Under the pieces are notes generated by a model. That model saw nothing but the letters and a program-made list of their open reading frames with translations, had not been told where the DNA came from and did no database searches. Position numbers and translations under genes: made by a program. A DNA stretch of 45,166 bases from an uncultured Ectothiorhodospiraceae bacterium (GTDB taxonomy: Bacteria > Pseudomonadota > Gammaproteobacteria > UBA9214), in assembly GCA_947258615.1 (NCBI GenBank), contig CAMYIX010000056.1, positions 1-45,166 on the forward strand. The letters are read 5' to 3'. Below, piece after piece: positions 14,262 through 21,862 of this stretch (position 1 is its first letter; the number at the start of each line of letters is the position of its first letter).

Positions 14262-16690
14262 GGCGGAACCTCGCAGACGTTCTGCATCCAGTCCCGCCCG
14301 GTTCCCCCGGAACCGCTGGCCGAACCGCAGTTGCCCTCGGCCCAGGAACCGCTCGGGGCGAAGGTGAGCACCTTCAGCTTGGCATTGAAATAGTAGGGCT
14401 CCTGGTTGTAGACCTGCCCGGCACTGCCGATAGGCACCTCGGTACCGGCAGGCTGGCCGGCCTCGGGGCCGACGTCGTTGAGGTTCACCAGCAGGGCCTT
14501 GTTCTTCCAGCCGTGCGGTACGGCCACGTGGCACCACATGCAATGCATCCTTGCCATTCGGTCGGCATGGACGGCATGCAGGTTGTCCTCACCGCCGCCG
14601 CTGAAACCGCTGACATTACCGTTACCATCGCGTTCCGCATACGAATGGTAATCGTGGCATTTGAAACACAGGCCATTGTCGGGATCGGTAGCCGGTGGTC
14701 GGTCGCTTTCACCGCCCGTCTGGTCGTCCCAGGTCCCCTTGAGGATGAAATCATCGTTGGAGCCGTGCGGACCCCAGGGGCTGCCGTTCTCGCCCCCGTT
14801 GGGCACCACCGTGGTGTTGCCGGTCGTCGAACCATGGCAGTCTGAGCAGTACATGGTCTGGCTGCCGACGGCGGCGTTCCAGGGCGCCAGGAAGGCCCCG
14901 GCGCTCATGCCGCCGCGGGTGCCGGTGTCGCGATCGGTAATGTCGATGATCGGGTGCCAGGAACGGTGATTGTTTTCGATGTATCCGCTGCCGGCGCCCG
15001 AGTCCCCCGGATCGACGCCCGGCTGGCCCTGATGCCCGATGGGTGCCTGGAATTCGCGCGCCTGGTTGGTGTACTGGGTCAGGTCGTTGGTGCCGGGCGA
15101 GGTGCCACCGCCACCGATGCGCAGGTTCGGACGATTGCCTATGGGATAGACATTGTTGTCATCGTAGCCGTAATCGGAATGACACTTGAGGCAGATCTGG
15201 TACTCGCGGGTCACGTAGGTGTTGGTGACAGCCGTGGTCGCACCCGTGCCGCCATCGCCCTGCTTGACGTTGTAATTGCTCGGCAGGACATGGAAACTGG
15301 CGGAGCCGTACACCGGTTCCACGCCCCAGGCGCCGCGCAGCACCCCGGAAGCGATATTCGAGTGCCCCGCGGCATGGTTGTGGGTCCCCGCCGCGGTGTC
15401 ACCGCTGCCGTTGAACAGGCGGTTCTTCATCACCCGGTGGGGGTTGTGGCAATCGCTGCATTCCGCATGGCGATTGTCGAGGTTGCCGGTGCCCCCGGCA
15501 CCCAGCAGGGTGGCCGGCTCGGTCAGATCGGCATCGGTGACATTGTGCACCTCGGATGAGGCCAGCTGGTCGGCGGTGGTAATGGGCATGTGTCGCGAGA
15601 GCAGGAAATCGCTGCGGATGTTCGGCACCTCGGCGAGGGTGCTGAGGATGCTGTTGGCCCCATCGCTGTGGCACTGGTAGCAGGTCTCCTCCCCCGCCGG
15701 GCTGCCACCGGACTTGGGGGTGCCGAGGTCATCGGTGCCCTCGCGCAGCAGGCGGCGCGCGCCCTGCACGGTGTGGGAGTCGTGGCAATTGAGGCAGGCC
15801 GCCTCCCAGACCTGGATCCCGGTGGGAAAATCCCGCTGTTCCGCGTCCAGATCCAGGTAGATCTCATCGGCAACGGTGGGATCGGCGTGGGCCGAGAGGG
15901 CCCAGGCCTGGCCGAGCTTGTCGTGGCAGGCGAGACAGACGATGTCGTCGGCCGCGCTGAACGCCCCACCGGCCGGCAAGCTGACCTGGAACCGGTTCAG
16001 GCGCAGGAACTTGATATTCAGATCCGGGTTGGAGTCGCGGATATGGGGGTCATGGCAGCTGGTGCACTCCATCATGCCGCCCTCCAGCGGCACGACGGGT
16101 CGCACCCCCGGGCTGCGCTCGCCGATGTGGGCCTCCAGCGCGGGATCGCGCAGCTCGCCGTCGGCAATGGCCAGGGCGCTGTCGTAGGTGAACGAGATGG
16201 GGTGATCGTTGGTCAGGTCGACGCCCAGCTTGCGGGTGTAGCCGGACAGTTCCCCGTCCGGACCACCCGGCATCTCTCCCAGAGCACCCGTTCCGGTCAT
16301 GGTGATGGTGACCCCGGCCTGGCCATTGGCGACGTTCACGGCGCCCAGCGCCAGGGTGCCGTCATGGCACGAGAGACACAGCTTTGAGGTCCCACCCGGG
16401 TTGGCGGTGATATCGGTGGCGTCGATGGAATCGGACTGATAGGGGGTGTATTCGGCACCGGATTCGGCGCGATTCCAGAGTGGCGCACCGGGCAGGTTGG
16501 AGGCGCCATGCGGAGTATGGCAAAACACGCAGATCTGGCTTTCGCTCTCGGCCCTGACAGGACCGGGACCGCTCACCGAGAGGTTGTGCTTGGTACTGGC
16601 CACGTCCGAGACCGGCTCGGCAATTACCGACGACGCAGCACCGAGCAGCCAGGCGGCAAAAAACATGAGTCGGGTGGCAGCAAACCGCAT
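14258..16690 (-). CDS. exported 11-heme c-type cytochrome with OmcE-like N-terminal tetraheme part
   Basis: The 810-residue protein has a signal peptide ending near AxxSVIA (about residue 24) and eleven CxxCH motifs: CVFCH, CLSCH, CTSCH, CLACH, CLNCH, CYQCH, CSDCH, CLKCH, CSDCH, CFKCH and CMWCH. The first about 260 residues follow the plan of the tetraheme proteins at 24890 and 31299: KHNL at 34-37, CVFCHTPHG with APLWNR, CLSCHDGT, DLTNDHP, CTSCHDPH with FLR, and a fourth CxxCH. Seven more hemes with long loops occupy about 299-730. Two C-terminal cysteines (GNCGS, NVCEVPP) may form a disulfide. The start ATG overlaps the upstream NHL gene stop (TGATG). I infer an extracellular or outer-membrane electron-transfer protein. 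Confidence 0.9.
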   Translation of the reverse strand: MRFAATRLMFFAAWLLGAASSVIAEPVSDVASTKHNLSVSGPGPVRAESESQICVFCHTPHGASNLPGAPLWNRAESGAEYTPYQSDSIDATDITANPGGTSKLCLSCHDGTLALGAVNVANGQAGVTITMTGTGALGEMPGGPDGELSGYTRKLGVDLTNDHPISFTYDSALAIADGELRDPALEAHIGERSPGVRPVVPLEGGMMECTSCHDPHIRDSNPDLNIKFLRLNRFQVSLPAGGAFSAADDIVCLACHDKLGQAWALSAHADPTVADEIYLDLDAEQRDFPTGIQVWEAACLNCHDSHTVQGARRLLREGTDDLGTPKSGGSPAGEETCYQCHSDGANSILSTLAEVPNIRSDFLLSRHMPITTADQLASSEVHNVTDADLTEPATLLGAGGTGNLDNRHAECSDCHNPHRVMKNRLFNGSGDTAAGTHNHAAGHSNIASGVLRGAWGVEPVYGSASFHVLPSNYNVKQGDGGTGATTAVTNTYVTREYQICLKCHSDYGYDDNNVYPIGNRPNLRIGGGGTSPGTNDLTQYTNQAREFQAPIGHQGQPGVDPGDSGAGSGYIENNHRSWHPIIDITDRDTGTRGGMSAGAFLAPWNAAVGSQTMYCSDCHGSTTGNTTVVPNGGENGSPWGPHGSNDDFILKGTWDDQTGGESDRPPATDPDNGLCFKCHDYHSYAERDGNGNVSGFSGGGEDNLHAVHADRMARMHCMWCHVAVPHGWKNKALLVNLNDVGPEAGQPAGTEVPIGSAGQVYNQEPYYFNAKLKVLTFAPSGSWAEGNCGSASGSGGTGRDWMQNVCEVPP

Positions 16691-17772
16691 CAGGCACCTC
16701 CCAGGTATTGCAGGATGACCACCCGGCCGTTGAACATGTCCGCCACGTAGACCCGGTTGTGACGGTCGGTCCAGATCCCGGCCGGCAGGTAGAACTGGCC
16801 CGGCCGGTGGCCTGTCCCGCCAATGGGCAACAGATAGCGTCCCTGCTGATCAAAAATGAGCACGTAATCGTAGTAGGACTCAACCACGTAGATATTGCCC
16901 TCGTCATCGACCGCCACGCCCTTGGGCCGGGTGAGGTTGCCCACATAGAGCCCGCGCTGGCCGAACATCTCGAGCATGGCGCCATCCCGATCGAAGATCT
17001 GGATACGGGAGTTCAGGGTGTCGGTGACATAGAGACGGTCATGCGCGAAGCTGATGTAGGTCGGTGCATTGAGATCCCCCGGGCCGTCTCCGCGCGATCC
17101 GATGGTGTCCAGCAGCTGACCTTCGGCGTCGAAGACCTTGATGTCGTTGGCGCGGGTATCGGCGACGTAGATGGTACCGGTGGCGGGGTCCCGCGCGATC
17201 CCGGTGGGACGCACCAGGATCCCGTCACCGAAACTGCCCAGCGGCCGGCCATCCGGTCCCAGGCGCAGCACGGCGGCGAGTTCGGCATCGGCGACCAGTA
17301 CCTCGCCATTTGCATCGAGGGTGATCCCGATGGGCGCGATGAATCGCACACCCGGGCGGGCGTTCTCCCAGATCAGAAGTTCGCCGGCGACCTTGTCGAA
17401 CACGAACACCGCCTGCCGGCTCACGTCGGTGACATAGACCCTGCCCTGCTCGTCCACGGTCCCGCCCTGGGGTCGCTGCAAAACCCGTGGTTGTTTTTGT
17501 TCCAGACCCAGGCCCGCCACCCAGGCCAACACCTTGACCAGTCCGCTGCGTTTGGATTGCTCACGGGTGAAGTTCTCCTCGCCGGTGAGTTCGCCCGCAA
17601 ACAGGTAGCGCGGAACCGCCTGCTCCTTGCTGGGCCAGGATGGAGTATCCCGCTGCTCGAGGACCCCCTCAAGGTCCATGTCGAAGGTCTTTTTAGGTGT
17701 CTCGGCACAGGCGGTGAGCAGCAGCACCAACCAGAATCCTGTACCCCAGTGCAGTGTAGTATGGATACGCAT
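16690..17772 (-). CDS. NHL-repeat lipoprotein
   Basis: The 360-residue protein starts MRIHTTLHWG, has a hydrophobic signal and a lipobox LLLTAC (about residues 16-21), and so is probably a lipid-anchored envelope protein. From about residue 95 it consists of NHL-type propeller blades: GRVYVTDVSRQAVFVFD, GEVLVADAELAAVLRL, GTIYVADTRANDIKVFD, RLYVTDTLNSRIQIFD, GNIYVVESYYDYVLIFD and NRVYVADMFNGRVVIL. It is paralogous to the NHL lipoprotein at 28175. NHL proteins recur beside filament-forming cytochromes of the OmcS/OmcE type, where their role is unresolved. Its stop overlaps the start of the 11-heme gene, which suggests coordinated production. I take the ATG at 17770-17772 as the start, because the longer upstream frame lacks signal features. 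Confidence 0.82.
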   Translation of the reverse strand: MRIHTTLHWGTGFWLVLLLTACAETPKKTFDMDLEGVLEQRDTPSWPSKEQAVPRYLFAGELTGEENFTREQSKRSGLVKVLAWVAGLGLEQKQPRVLQRPQGGTVDEQGRVYVTDVSRQAVFVFDKVAGELLIWENARPGVRFIAPIGITLDANGEVLVADAELAAVLRLGPDGRPLGSFGDGILVRPTGIARDPATGTIYVADTRANDIKVFDAEGQLLDTIGSRGDGPGDLNAPTYISFAHDRLYVTDTLNSRIQIFDRDGAMLEMFGQRGLYVGNLTRPKGVAVDDEGNIYVVESYYDYVLIFDQQGRYLLPIGGTGHRPGQFYLPAGIWTDRHNRVYVADMFNGRVVILQYLGGA

Positions 17773-17786
17773 ACCCAGTTGCCCGG

Positions 17787-18215
17787 CTACCAGGCCCCCG
17801 GCCCGAGCGTCTCGTGACCGCCGACAATGCGGCTCTCCAGCCCGCGGCGCCCTGAATGGCATAGATCGCAATTCTCCACCGACCAGGCCACCTCGCCGTC
17901 GTGGCACATACCGCAGAACTTACCTTCGGTGATCTGCTCCATGGTCATGTCATTTGCACCGGCGCGCATCTCGAACCCGAGTTCATGATGACAGACCTTG
18001 CAGCGGAACCGGATGCGGTGAAACCAGTGCGGAAAGATAACCGGCCGCATGCCCTCGCGTTCCGAACGCTTATTGAGGATGACGTCGGCGTATTCAGCCT
18101 GCACGACAGGTGCCTCGACAAACAACAAGGCAACTATAACTGTCAACACAGCTGCCTGAATTGTCTGATGTATGGTTGCAATCATCCCGAGCAGTATTTT
18201 CATTGTAATCTTCAC
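17787..18215 (-). CDS. triheme c7-type cytochrome A2
   Basis: The 142-residue exported protein has a signal segment ending VVQAEYAD and three heme motifs: CKVCH, CGMCH and CDLCH. The pattern MRPVIFPHWFHRxRFRCKVCH, a GKFCGMCH and then SVENCDLCH is that of the c(7)-type triheme family. The His residues before the first motif are candidate distal ligands. It is about 60 percent identical by eye to the protein at 21212-21655 (A1). The GTG at 18213-18215 is supported by GAGG six bases upstream. It is probably a periplasmic electron shuttle to an outer-membrane conduit. Confidence 0.87.
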   Translation of the reverse strand: MKITMKILLGMIATIHQTIQAAVLTVIVALLFVEAPVVQAEYADVILNKRSEREGMRPVIFPHWFHRIRFRCKVCHHELGFEMRAGANDMTMEQITEGKFCGMCHDGEVAWSVENCDLCHSGRRGLESRIVGGHETLGPGAW

Positions 18216-18223
18216 GCGTCACC

Positions 18224-18769
18224 TCAGCGTGGCACTTTATTCCGGGGCACGCTGTGGCAACGTTTGCATTCGGTCAGCGGGAACGAAACGGCACCATGAC
18301 ACTGGCCGCAATACTCGCCCTGCAGGACCGCGAACATGTTGACCGGCGTCTCGCCGGCCTTTTGCTTGAAGATCTTGTCATGACAGTTGCTGCAATCCAG
18401 CCACTCAGTGTGCTGCCTGTGGGGAAATAGGACCAACGGCATCTCACTGGTCTCTGGCATGATGACATCCAGGTCAAGCACCTCGATCTTGGTCTCCGGC
18501 ATAATATTGGTGCGCGGATTGATATAACCTTCCTGCAGCGCTCGTACCCAATGCACCATGTTGCCTGCTGTATCATCCGGTAGTACGGACAGGGCCTCGC
18601 GGGGTTGCTGCAGGACCCGCACTGCCGGGCTTTCCGGGTCGTGGATGCCGTCCTTCTCCAGTGGGGTCCAGCTACCGGCAGCGAAAACCGATGTCGCCCA
18701 CAGCATCAAGATACCCAAGATCGAATACTTCAGACCAAGCCGGCGGCCGGTGTGCTTGTGCAGAACCAT
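18224..18769 (-). CDS. triheme c-type cytochrome B2
   Basis: The 181-residue protein has a signal peptide (ending ATSVFAAG), an about 80-residue heme-free region that begins KDGIHDPE, and a C-terminal triheme domain with CSNCH, CGQCH and CKRCH. The segment LFPHRQHTEWLDCSNCH places conserved histidines ahead of the first heme, as in c7-type domains. It is paralogous to B1 at 20620-21204 (shared KDGIHDP, LQQPREA, INPR, HTEWLDCSNCH). An AGGAG eight bases before the ATG at 18767-18769 supports this start. It lies between A2 and C2 on the same strand. The KDGIHDP domain is of unknown function. Confidence 0.87.
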   Translation of the reverse strand: MVLHKHTGRRLGLKYSILGILMLWATSVFAAGSWTPLEKDGIHDPESPAVRVLQQPREALSVLPDDTAGNMVHWVRALQEGYINPRTNIMPETKIEVLDLDVIMPETSEMPLVLFPHRQHTEWLDCSNCHDKIFKQKAGETPVNMFAVLQGEYCGQCHGAVSFPLTECKRCHSVPRNKVPR

Positions 18770-18797
18770 TTGATGGGCTCCTCTGTTAGTGAATTGC

Positions 18798-19688
18798 CTA
18801 GCCCGGTATGTAAACACCGGCCGCGCGGATGGCGCGCACCAGGTTCTGGGTGGATTCCTCGAGCGTCTCGATCGCTGCTTCGTAATCACCACTGGCGGCC
18901 TGGTGGTCAGCATCCTGGCGCAGCTCACTGGCCTGGTCGATGAAGCGCTGGACCATGCGGTCGGTATTGCCCTTGTCACGCAACAGGACGATGACCAGCA
19001 TCTTGTGGGTCTCGTTGCGATCCACCTCGTAGTCGTACTCCTCCTGCTTGCTCTCGAAATGCAGCGAGCGCACCAGGGTGTCGCCGCCGCGCTGTTCCTC
19101 GATCGAGGTCTTGGCCATTTCGTAGGCGCCATCCAGCACCCGCCGGCCTTCCTGGATACGGCCCTCATCGGCCAGCAGGTCGGCCTCGTTCACCAGTCTG
19201 CGGGTGAGCGCGATCTGCTGTGCCGTACTATCCCGGGTCCCCTTTTCATCGCCGATACGCTCCAGGGCCTTCAACAGCACATCCACGCTTTCCGCGCGGG
19301 CATCGAAGTCGCGGCGTTCCTTCTGCTCCGCCAGGCCGCCGGTCCCCGCGAGTTTCACGGCATCGAACAACACCACCGTGGTCTCGTGGAGCAGCTCGGA
19401 GGCGCGCGCGGCATCACCGCCGTCATATGCAGAGCGCGCCTGGCGATAGAGATCCCGTGCCTCCTCGAGGCGCGACTGGGCCGCCGGGTTGCCGCTGGCC
19501 TCGACCCGCTGCGCGCCGGATGACGATGTCACCAGCCGCGCCACATTCTCGAGGCGGTTTGCCAGTGTCTGCGGGTCCTGGTCCCGGGATGCCGCGGAAG
19601 GCTCGGCCGCCGGAACCGCTGCCGGCAGCAGCGCGAACACCAGGGCCAGGATGGTCAGGGACAGGGTAAAAGGGTGTCTTGTTGTCAC
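18798..19688 (-). CDS. exported all-helical protein C2 (unknown family)
   Basis: The 296-residue protein has a clear signal peptide (LALVFALLPAAVPAAEP, cleavage near 28) and a long helical, charged remainder without cysteines. The C-terminal third contains SxxxExKQEEYDYEVDRNETHKML and a closing GDYEAAIETLEESTQNLVRAIRAAGVYIPG. These align with the FRYEQERYRSHRML and GHYRAAIKTQEAATRHLVNALRRAGLFLP parts of C1 at 19709. I do not recognise a named domain. The helical pairs resemble TPR-like or coiled scaffolds. Its position between triheme cytochrome genes suggests an assembly or scaffolding protein for the periplasmic carriers. Confidence 0.75.
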   Translation of the reverse strand: MTTRHPFTLSLTILALVFALLPAAVPAAEPSAASRDQDPQTLANRLENVARLVTSSSGAQRVEASGNPAAQSRLEEARDLYRQARSAYDGGDAARASELLHETTVVLFDAVKLAGTGGLAEQKERRDFDARAESVDVLLKALERIGDEKGTRDSTAQQIALTRRLVNEADLLADEGRIQEGRRVLDGAYEMAKTSIEEQRGGDTLVRSLHFESKQEEYDYEVDRNETHKMLVIVLLRDKGNTDRMVQRFIDQASELRQDADHQAASGDYEAAIETLEESTQNLVRAIRAAGVYIPG

Positions 19689-19708
19689 GGTATCGTCCTC
19701 ATAAGGTA

Positions 19709-20617
19709 CTACGGTAAAAACAGACCTGCACGTCGCAGGGCATTGACCAGGTGCCGGGTTGCGGCCTCCTGCGTCTTGATGGCGGCACGGTAGTGGCCGG
19801 CAGCTGATTGTGTGCCGGCAGTTTGCAGAAGGTCACGTGAACGCCCCAACTCCGCCTCCATGTAGTTGCGCGCCTCGGGGCCCGGGTTGCGTTCCAGCAT
19901 GGCCATATCGTAGAGCATGCGATGGCTGCGGTAGCGCTCCTGCTCATAGCGGAATTCATCCTGGGGGGTGTCGAATACCAGCCGGTGCTCGAGGGTCTCG
20001 TTCGCGCGCACCCGGGCCAGGGCGACGGAGACCTGGTCGTAGACCAGCTGCAGGATATCATTGGCCTCCCGGTAGCGACCCTCGGAGACCTCGCGCTCGG
20101 CCCGGGTAACGGCCTGGTCGACGGCGTTGATATCCAGTTCGGACCGTGCGACGGCGCCCTTCTCCTCGACTACATCGGCAAAGGCGCTCCGGAATGCCAT
20201 GACTCCCGCCAGGCGTTCTTGATAGGCGGACCGCTGTTCGGCCGCGGACGGCGATTGCTTGCTGGCGCGCGCCAGCGCGGAGGCCTGCTCCAGCGCGGTA
20301 TTCACCGACACGGTGGCGGCGGCCATTTCATTGTTCCCGGAGGCAATACGTGCCTGCTCGAGTAAACCGCGTATCTGCATAATCGTATCTCCGCTTGCGG
20401 GCCGGGTAGCGGCTGCGCTTTTGTCCGCGCGCGCCAAGAGCATTTCCACCAGCCGTATCTTCTGTCCGAGCAACTGCTGCTCCTGTTGCCCCTTTGATAC
20501 CTGCGCGCCTTCCCGGTCCCCAGCGTCCGCTGCGCCGGTCAACAACGGCGCATCCTGCGCCATGGCCGTCTCAAGCAGGACCAGCAGGACGACAACACAG
20601 GAGGGCCCGGGGCGCAT
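19709..20617 (-). CDS. exported all-helical protein C1 (paralogue of C2)
   Basis: The 302-residue protein begins at the ATG 20615-20617, two bases after the stop of B1 (TGACGATG). It has a signal segment VVVLLVLLETAMAQ followed by an extended helical region. Repeated pairs of the form LLEQARIASGNNEMAAATVSVNTALEQA and EREVSEGRYREANDILQLVYDQV suggest TPR-like antiparallel helices. It has no cysteine in the mature part. The C-terminal 100 residues match C2. Function is unknown. The conserved C-terminal end (RRAGLFLP / RAAGVYIPG) suggests a specific docking or export feature. Confidence 0.75.
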   Translation of the reverse strand: MRPGPSCVVVLLVLLETAMAQDAPLLTGAADAGDREGAQVSKGQQEQQLLGQKIRLVEMLLARADKSAAATRPASGDTIMQIRGLLEQARIASGNNEMAAATVSVNTALEQASALARASKQSPSAAEQRSAYQERLAGVMAFRSAFADVVEEKGAVARSELDINAVDQAVTRAEREVSEGRYREANDILQLVYDQVSVALARVRANETLEHRLVFDTPQDEFRYEQERYRSHRMLYDMAMLERNPGPEARNYMEAELGRSRDLLQTAGTQSAAGHYRAAIKTQEAATRHLVNALRRAGLFLP

Positions 20618-20619
20618 CG

Positions 20620-21204
20620 TCACTTGGCGGCGGTATCCGTCTTCGTCTTGGCGTGGCATTTGCGGCAGTCGGACACCGGGAAGGCGACCTTGCCATGACA
20701 TACCCCGCACTTCTCGCCCAGCAGAATCGAGGCCATGCTGATTTGATTGGCTCCCTTCTGGGGAATGAAAATCGCGGGATGGCAGTTGGAACAGTCGAGC
20801 CACTCGGTGTGCTGCTTGTGCGGGTAGACCACATCCGGCATCGAACCCTTGACCTCGCGCACGATATTGAGGTCCATGATGATGGGTTCCTTGGCCGGGT
20901 CGAGGCGGTCATAGCGCGGATTGATCTTGTTCTCCTCGAGCGCCTTGACCCAGTCGATGCGGTTGCCCGAGTTGGCCTTGGGCATGGGTTCGAAGGCCTC
21001 CCGCGGCGGTTGCAGTATCCGGGTGCCGCTGTTGTCGGGATCGTGGATACCGTCCTTCATCGGCGGCGGGTTGCGCTCTTCCGGTGGCTTCATCAGGCGG
21101 TTGAAGGTATTGGCATTTTGCGCCGTTGCGACACCGCTGGCCAAATGCAAAACGATTGGCACAGTCAGTGCGATTATCGAAAATAACAGTCGTGATGATT
21201 TCAT
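20620..21204 (-). CDS. triheme c-type cytochrome B1
   Basis: The 194-residue exported cytochrome has a signal ending near GVATAQN, a heme-free front domain (MKDGIHDPDNSG ... LQPPREAF ... INPRYD), and a triheme C-terminus with CSNCH, CGVCH and CRKCH. The histidines in VVYPHKQHTEWLDC are probable axial ligands. It is paralogous to B2. The ATG at 21202-21204 follows A1 by seven bases. Translation continues directly into C1. It is probably periplasmic and, with A1, carries electrons from the inner membrane to the outer-membrane complex. Confidence 0.87.
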   Translation of the reverse strand: MKSSRLLFSIIALTVPIVLHLASGVATAQNANTFNRLMKPPEERNPPPMKDGIHDPDNSGTRILQPPREAFEPMPKANSGNRIDWVKALEENKINPRYDRLDPAKEPIIMDLNIVREVKGSMPDVVYPHKQHTEWLDCSNCHPAIFIPQKGANQISMASILLGEKCGVCHGKVAFPVSDCRKCHAKTKTDTAAK

Positions 21205-21211
21205 AGTGGCC

Positions 21212-21655
21212 TCACTTGTTGTTGTTACCGCCGGCACCACCTGCGCCGGCCACCGGGGCGACCAGCTGCTGCAGGGTGCTCTCGTGCACCTGGGTGGGCG
21301 TGCCGGGCTTGGCGGAATGGCACAAGTCACAGTTTTCCACCGACCAGGCGATGTCGCCGTTGTGGCAGGCACCGCAATACTCCCCATCGATGATCTTCAG
21401 CATGTTGATCTCGTTGCCACCGGCCTTGAACTTGAAGCCGAGGTCGGCGTGGCAGACCTTGCAGCGGAAACGTACCCGGTGGAACCAGTGCGGGAAGATG
21501 ACCGGGCGCATGCCGGCCTCGTCGGAGTAATTGTTCATCACGACATCACCGTATTCGGCCTTGGCCGGTTCGATGCCGGTAGCCATAAGCAGCAAGCCTG
21601 CGAGCAAACCCCACAATCCACCGATCGCGAGTTTCTTGATTGTTGTATCTGCCAT
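21212..21655 (-). CDS. triheme c7-type cytochrome A1
   Basis: The 147-residue exported protein has a signal ending GIEPAKAEYGD and three heme motifs (CKVCH, CGACH, CDLCH) in the c7-type spacing, with FPHWFHRVRFRC supplying likely ligand histidines. The C-terminal tail is low-complexity (AGAGGAGGNNNK) and differs from A2. It is the first cytochrome after the porin, separated by a 207-base gap (21656-21862) in which I see no clear promoter or terminator. A GAGG about ten bases upstream supports the ATG. Confidence 0.88.
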   Translation of the reverse strand: MADTTIKKLAIGGLWGLLAGLLLMATGIEPAKAEYGDVVMNNYSDEAGMRPVIFPHWFHRVRFRCKVCHADLGFKFKAGGNEINMLKIIDGEYCGACHNGDIAWSVENCDLCHSAKPGTPTQVHESTLQQLVAPVAGAGGAGGNNNK

Positions 21656-21862
21656 CGTGTTAATTCCTCGTTAATTCCTAAGAAAATAGTGTATCAGAGG
21701 TGTATACCCGCACCCGCCTGATTATGCGGCGCCCTGCTGTGTCTTAGAACATCCCTTATCGGCTTTGGTTCCTGTTCAACCGGCTCATCTTATTGAATAT
21801 ATGACAAAACCGGACAACAGGCTGGAATGACACATCCCGAACACGCCCGGTCGCGGCCATCT

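Noticed and set aside
14262-14543. upstream extension of resB
   Set aside because: It lies inside the 3' end of the 11-heme gene in another frame. The overlapping GTG at 14261 fits the tight operon spacing.
17773-17907. upstream extension of the NHL lipoprotein frame
   Set aside because: It overlaps the end of the preceding triheme gene and would bury the signal peptide and lipobox behind 45 unrelated residues.
18770-19168. upstream extension of triheme B2
   Set aside because: It runs antiframe through the C2 gene. The ATG at 18769 has a good ribosome site and is followed directly by a signal peptide.
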